From BOG-908 sp964242035 (GTDB lineage: Bacteria > Pseudomonadota > Alphaproteobacteria > Acetobacterales > Acetobacteraceae), in contig CAXTCL010000240.1 in the NCBI GenBank assembly GCA_964242035.1, positions 1-5,579 on the forward strand: DNA of 5,579 bases, written 5' to 3'. This document shows positions 5,504-5,579 of this stretch, piece after piece (positions within the stretch are counted from its first letter, which is position 1; each line of letters opens with the position of its first letter). Below the pieces are notes generated by a model. The model was not told the origin of the DNA and did no database searches. It saw only the letters and a program-made list of their open reading frames with translations. The position numbers and the translations under genes are program-made.

Positions 5504-5579
5504 TGTCGGCGGCTGTTTCAGCACCCGCCGACAGGAAGCAAAAGTTTTTTGGTCCTTTTTTTCAAAAAAGGACTGCTTG
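5458..5579. repeat. About 122-bp imperfect palindrome built from two repeat copies
   Basis: Bases pair in one unbroken register: every pair of positions sums to 11037. Paired blocks include CAAG 5458-5461 with CTTG 5576-5579, the T/A cores 5467-5481 with 5556-5570, AAAAAAC 5487-5493 with GTTTTTT 5544-5550, and a perfect 11-bp GC stem CCTGTCGGCGG (5502-5512) with CCGCCGACAGG (5525-5535) around a 12-base loop. Mismatches fall mainly where the arms differ in subtype (CTTC/GAAG on the left, GTCC/GGAC on the right). The palindrome may continue beyond the window. On the plus strand a T-run follows the GC stem after nine bases, so it is a possible but non-standard terminator for the reductase gene. 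Confidence 0.88.
5534..5579 (-). repeat. AT-rich intergenic repeat, copy 7 (GTCC/GGAC type), cut by window edge
   Basis: Reads GGAAGCAAAAGTTTTTTG, GTCC, a seven-base T-run, C, AAAAAA, GGAC, TGCTTG. This is the cleanest example of its subtype and is the reverse complement of the copy 2 layout. It is the right arm of the palindrome; its outer end is probably cut off by the window. Confidence 0.9.

Noticed and set aside
4274..5524. Minus-strand ORF of 416 codons opposite the reductase
   Set aside because: It is fully antisense to a clear Rossmann enzyme, and both ends are translations of the AT-rich repeats (LLLFFKKEGLASLL-like tails). No motif of its own.
551..5579. CRISPR array or transposon ends
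   Set aside because: The copies are not evenly spaced, are inverted as well as direct, have whole genes between them, and no Cas or transposase gene is present in the window.

Overview
This is a GC-rich window with five convincing protein genes and one doubtful small one. Apart from AT-rich patches between genes, the DNA looks like an ordinary chromosomal accessory region of a high-GC proteobacterium. The protein families (an AraC regulator with an N-terminal cupin, a GloVer-repeat secreted protein, a VOC protein and a chloroperoxidase-like hydrolase) are common in Burkholderiales and Xanthomonadales. That placement is inference. There is no rRNA, tRNA, CRISPR array, transposase or phage gene.

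Layout: positions 1-606 hold two small GC stem-loops at the left edge, one possible 61-residue minus-strand ORF (147-332) and little else that can be recognised. On the minus strand, an alpha/beta hydrolase of the non-heme chloroperoxidase type (607-1428) lies downstream of a VOC/glyoxalase-like gene (1603-1989). The VOC gene diverges from an AraC-family regulator (plus strand, to 2840) across a 64-bp gap that holds two perfect palindromes and a good minus-strand ribosome binding site. The regulator looks damaged at its N-terminus: conserved cupin sequence is in frame upstream of the first usable start codon, and an 8-bp direct repeat spaced by 16 bp could explain the break. Next come a secreted beta-propeller-like GloVer-repeat protein (3063-4313) and an NAD(P)-binding reductase (4493-5446). 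The reductase strongly resembles divinyl chlorophyllide a 8-vinyl-reductase (BciA/DVR), although no other pigment gene is visible.

The most striking structure is a family of AT-rich, about 45-55 bp interspersed repeats. Seven copies (551-597, 1508-1553, 2822-2866, 2922-2970, 4411-4462, 5451-5503, 5534-5579) mark the 3' end of every one of the five well-supported genes, and none lies in the divergent promoter gap. Each clear copy has a T-run/A-run stem-loop whose base is either GTCC/GGAC or CTTC/GAAG, so the stem is kept by paired changes. Several copies have a GC stem-loop beside them. The last two copies form one gap-free imperfect palindrome of about 122 bp (5458-5579) that reaches the window edge. 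One copy supplies the stop codon and last residues of the AraC regulator.

Functional links: the AraC regulator probably controls the divergent VOC gene and perhaps the downstream hydrolase. The GloVer protein and the BciA-like reductase show no obvious functional connection to them. The repeats may act as bidirectional transcript-end or RNA-stability elements, but this is inferred only from position and structure.
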